This document shows, in pieces, positions 61,374-64,000 of a stretch of DNA of 64,000 nucleotides. The position numbers and the translations under genes are program-made. The stretch is from PALSA-1296 sp037143335 (lineage in GTDB: Bacteria > Bacteroidota > Ignavibacteria > Palsa-1295). The DNA is taken from NCBI GenBank assembly GCA_037143335.1, contig JBAWZA010000015.1:1-64000 (forward strand). Direction: 5' to 3'. The notes under the pieces are model-generated. The model was not told the origin of the DNA. It worked only from the letters and a program-made list of their open reading frames with translations, and ran no database searches. Numbering within the stretch: the stretch's first letter is position 1; each line of letters starts with the position of its first letter.

Positions 61374-61760
61374 AATATCTTTTTTTTCGGGCTCGGGTCG
61401 GGATTTATTCTCTTCCCCACCTGCGTTATTATCTTGCTATGGCGGGTTATGACAATTTCCCCGAACATAGGAATGCAAAGATACGACATTTTGCACACTT
61501 CTCCACGAAAAACGTTCCTGCGCAATTGCCTTTTTGAGCAGTTTTAAGGAGTTTTCCACATTCGTATTCGATTTTTCACTCCCAAAGTTTCGTTTTCCAC
61601 GAAATCCCGAATTATCTCCCGCATTAGTATGACACCGAAATCCGGATTTTGTCACAAAATATTTGCGATTATGAACAAGAATTCATAAACCACTTATGCA
61701 CCATCATGTAGATGTAAAACACTTCAGGAGAACCCAAGTAACAAAACAAGCCAAATTATC
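61374..61760. other. intergenic interval, AT-rich with TTYTCCAC motifs and a leftward promoter
   Basis: No gene is supported. It holds the TATCTTTG -7 element (61476-61483) for the sigma gene and three DnaA-box-like motifs on the plus strand (TTCTCCACG near 61499, TTTTCCACA at 61552-61560, TTTTCCACG near 61593). The right half, up to the glcD stop, shows no other structure that I can name. Confidence 0.5.
61476..61483 (-). promoter_or_regulatory. -7 promoter element TATCTTTG of the sigma-factor gene
   Basis: Minus-strand TATCTTTG matches TAnnTTTG exactly and would give a leader of about 95 bases before the start at 61373. A clear -33 element is not seen. Confidence 0.45.
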
Positions 61761-63173
61761 TCAATTCTGAGCGATTACGCGGTGTTTGTGTCCCGCTTCG
61801 AGGCAGGGGTGATCGGTAGGGAGGAATTTGCCGGGGTTGAGCAGCCCATCAGGATTAAAGACACCTCTGAGACGTGACATCATCGCTAAGTCCGATTCAG
61901 AGAACATCCATCCTAGTGCCTCTTTCTTTTCGATACCTACTCCGTGTTCACCGGTAATCGAACCATTTTTTCGGAGGCATAACTTCAAGATGTCTTTGCT
62001 TGCTTCGAGAACACTTCTTACACTCGCTGGATCTTTTTCATTATATAAGATCGCTGGATGTAAATTGCCATCGCCTGCGTGAAAAATATTCGCAATGCGA
62101 AGTCCATGCTTTTTTCCAATGAGTGAAATTTCCTCCAGCACTTCAGGTAATGCATAACGTGGTATCACTCCATCTTGCGTGTAATAACTTGGACTCACTC
62201 GACCCAATGCACCGAATGCTTTTTTGCGTGCTTGCCAAAGTGCGGTGCGTTCGCTTGCATTTGCGGATGTTCGGATATTTCTCGAGTGATGAGTCTGCGC
62301 GATAGACACCACTTCTTGGGTAAGTCTCTCTAAGGAAGATGTTCTTCCATCAAGCTCAATGATGAGTAGCGCGCCAGCATCAGTCGGAAAACCTAACTTG
62401 AATGCTGCTTCGAGTGCATCCAATACTTCTGCATCTATCATCTCAAGCGCAGCTGGCACTATGCCTGCACTGATGATGGCGCTCACCGTTTCGGATGCAT
62501 CTCGCACAGTTGCAAAATCTACGAGTAATGTTTTCACTGCTTCAGGAATCGGGGTGAGTTTTACTTTCGCCTTCGTGATAATTCCAAGCGTGCCTTCACT
62601 TCCGATCATCAGCGATACAAGCGGTGCGCTTGCATCTGAATTATCAAGCCAGATCTTTTTTCCACTGGGAAGAATAACTTCTACTCCGAGAATATGCTCG
62701 GCTGTCGCACCATATTTCAAGCAATGAGGACCGCCGGCATTCTCGGCAATATTCCCTCCGATAGTCGAAGCCGAACCACTCGATGGATCGGGAGCGAAAT
62801 GCAATCCGAATTTTTTCACTTCCTTCGAGAGTCGTTCATTCACAACTCCTGCTCCGACAATCGCCCAACGTTTCTCTTGATTAATTTCGAGAATCACATC
62901 AAGCCCAGATGTTACGATCATTACACTCTCGCCACATGCAAGTGCACCACCGGATAATCCCGTCCCTGCGCCACGTGTGACAAATGGAATTTTCTCGGCA
63001 TCGCAATACTGAACGATCTGCTCGATCTCCTCCGAACTTTCGCATAGCAAAACAAGCGACGGTCGAAATTTTTCGAGCGTCACTCCATCAGCATCATAGC
63101 AAAGCCTATCCGCCTCGCGATGGAGAACCCGAGACTCAGGAAGATATGCAAGAAATTTTCGGTGGTCTATCAT
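61761..63173 (-). CDS. glcD: glycolate oxidase FAD-linked subunit GlcD
   Basis: A 470-residue flavoprotein, the catalytic subunit of glycolate (or D-lactate-type) dehydrogenase. The FAD_binding_4 domain has PFVTRGAGTGLSGGALA, DPSSGSASTIGGNIAENAGGPHCLKYG and GSEGTLGIITKAKVKL; the FAD-oxidase C-terminal domain has NIFHAGDGNLHPAILY and SITGEHGVGIEKKEALG, ending VFNPDGLLNPGKFLP. The ATG at 63173 gives the conventional start. glcE and glcF are at 44752-46850 on the other strand. It is divergent from porX. Confidence 0.92.
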   Translation of the reverse strand: MIDHRKFLAYLPESRVLHREADRLCYDADGVTLEKFRPSLVLLCESSEEIEQIVQYCDAEKIPFVTRGAGTGLSGGALACGESVMIVTSGLDVILEINQEKRWAIVGAGVVNERLSKEVKKFGLHFAPDPSSGSASTIGGNIAENAGGPHCLKYGATAEHILGVEVILPSGKKIWLDNSDASAPLVSLMIGSEGTLGIITKAKVKLTPIPEAVKTLLVDFATVRDASETVSAIISAGIVPAALEMIDAEVLDALEAAFKLGFPTDAGALLIIELDGRTSSLERLTQEVVSIAQTHHSRNIRTSANASERTALWQARKKAFGALGRVSPSYYTQDGVIPRYALPEVLEEISLIGKKHGLRIANIFHAGDGNLHPAILYNEKDPASVRSVLEASKDILKLCLRKNGSITGEHGVGIEKKEALGWMFSESDLAMMSRLRGVFNPDGLLNPGKFLPTDHPCLEAGHKHRVIAQN

Positions 63174-63189
63174 GCTATTGTTATCAGTA

Positions 63190-63197
63190 CAAAGATA
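63190..63197 (-). promoter_or_regulatory. -7 promoter element TATCTTTG of glcD
   Basis: Minus-strand TATCTTTG, a perfect TAnnTTTG, only 17 bases before the glcD ATG at 63173, implying a very short leader. It lies in the 83-base divergent glcD/porX gap. Confidence 0.5.
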
Positions 63198-63256
63198 CCA
63201 CCGCATGAATCCATCCCCACTGAAACTCTGTTGAGGGATTCGACTATAATGATCAT

Positions 63257-64000
63257 ATGTCAGAAAAAGGAAATATACTCTGGGTTGATGATGAGATAGA
63301 TTTGCTGAGGCCGCATATTATGCTCCTGGAGCAGCGCGGGTACTCCGTCCGCACCGCAACCAATGGCCACGATGCTATTGCTATGCACCTCGAATCCCCC
63401 GCCGACCTTATTTTCTTGGATGAGATGATGCCCGGTTTGGGCGGACTCGAAACCCTCAATGAAATAAAATCCAAATCCCCCGCAACGCCTATCGTGATGG
63501 TTACCAAATCCGAAGAGGAGGATCTGATGGAGCAGGCGATCGGCAAGAAAATTTCGGATTACCTCACCAAGCCAGTGAACCCGACACAGGTCCTACTTGC
63601 TGTCAAGAAATTTTTAGAAGGTAAACAGATTCTTGGCGAAGCCGTGAGTCGTGATTACACGCAAGAGTTTGCGCGCATGTCATTCAACTTGATGAATGCC
63701 GTAACGGCTCAGGATTGGATTGACATGTATGTGAAGCTCGTGAATTGGGAGATGGAGCTTGATGAGCATGGCGGACTGGGGCTTGCGCAAACACTTGCAG
63801 ATCAGAAACGCGAGATGAATTCAGAGTTTGCAAAATTTTTTGAGCGCAATTACAAACGCTGGGTCGAGACGATCTATACACCGGATAATGCCGCTAACCG
63901 CCCTGCTCTTTCGCCTGATGTAACTGAAGAGTGGGTGATTCCTACACTCAAAGAAGGTAAGCAGAATGTGATTTATTTTGTCATTGATTGCATGAGGCTC
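63257..64000 (+). CDS. porX: T9SS response regulator PorX, N-terminal part (runs off window)
   Basis: The frame from the ATG at 63257 stays open to the window end (248 codons). Residues 1-120 are a receiver domain with the acidic pair in LWVDDEIDLL, the phospho-accepting Asp in LIFLDEMMPGLGG, a Thr in VMVTKSEEE and the Lys in YLTKPVNP. A helical linker (about 130-200) follows, then the start of a PglZ-type phosphatase domain (KQNVIYFVIDCMRL), whose Asp should be a metal ligand. A receiver fused to PglZ is the architecture of PorX, which controls T9SS gene expression with PorY and SigP in Porphyromonas. The C-terminal half is outside the window. Confidence 0.9.
   Translation, partial: MSEKGNILWVDDEIDLLRPHIMLLEQRGYSVRTATNGHDAIAMHLESPADLIFLDEMMPGLGGLETLNEIKSKSPATPIVMVTKSEEEDLMEQAIGKKISDYLTKPVNPTQVLLAVKKFLEGKQILGEAVSRDYTQEFARMSFNLMNAVTAQDWIDMYVKLVNWEMELDEHGGLGLAQTLADQKREMNSEFAKFFERNYKRWVETIYTPDNAANRPALSPDVTEEWVIPTLKEGKQNVIYFVIDCMRL

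Overview
The window looks like the chromosome of a Gram-negative member of the Bacteroidota, broadly defined (Bacteroidetes/Chlorobi, possibly an Ignavibacteria- or Kapabacteria-like lineage; the exact placement is inference). The evidence is: about ten exported proteins or fragments ending in a type IX secretion (T9SS) C-terminal sorting domain; a PorQ-like barrel, a PorE-like OmpA protein and the start of PorX, the T9SS response regulator; and recurrent TAnnTTTG -7 promoter elements, in one case 20 bases from a TTG, as in Bacteroidota. Base composition is moderately AT-rich. No rRNA, transposase, prophage or CRISPR array is seen.

Layout. 1-5,545: end of an initiator tRNA, porQ, then a leftward tlpA/resA-like - pgpH - xerD operon. 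5,546-9,314: a leftward T9SS cargo gene, then an ECF sigma factor, an anti-sigma protein with a barrel-like C-terminus, and a lipoprotein. 9,547-20,378: a propeller-type cargo, a glutaryl-CoA dehydrogenase-like enzyme, trhO, an FAD-dependent oxidoreductase, a sugar dehydrogenase cargo and an SGNH-esterase cargo. 20,381-30,464: hslVU, small secreted or decayed genes, a C39-like peptidase, a head-to-head pair of 5'-truncated genes (T9SS fragment and sensor kinase) with its response regulator, the SRP RNA gene ffs, a DUF4412 protein, an MFS exporter, hicBA and ispF. 30,461-38,201: a large Vps10/BNR cargo, an OmpA/PD40 protein, an Omp28-like cargo and an exported Hcp-like protein. 38,202-52,815: mostly rightward housekeeping genes (cfa, queA, bcp-SRPBCC-GNAT-lolA, hldE2/rfaE2, rlmN-glcEF, HAD, pentapeptide, acyl-CoA ligase, ppk1, PAP2). 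52,818-64,000: clpP, tig with tRNA-Leu, another cargo, sucC, the PorE-like gene, a second ECF sigma factor, glcD and the beginning of porX.

Together the genes describe a heterotroph with acyl-CoA and glycolate oxidation, LPS heptose synthesis, polyphosphate and probably c-di-AMP signalling, cytosolic proteolysis (ClpP, HslVU) and a large T9SS-displayed surface proteome. Intergenic DNA carries several families of short inverted repeats (GC-rich palindromes, REP-like hairpins, a MITE-like 34-bp inverted repeat).

The most interesting signals are a G8 tract just upstream of a sorting-domain coding region (one lost G gives an immediate stop), the anti-sigma/barrel fusion, the exported Hcp-like protein, and the deletion scar joining two truncated genes.
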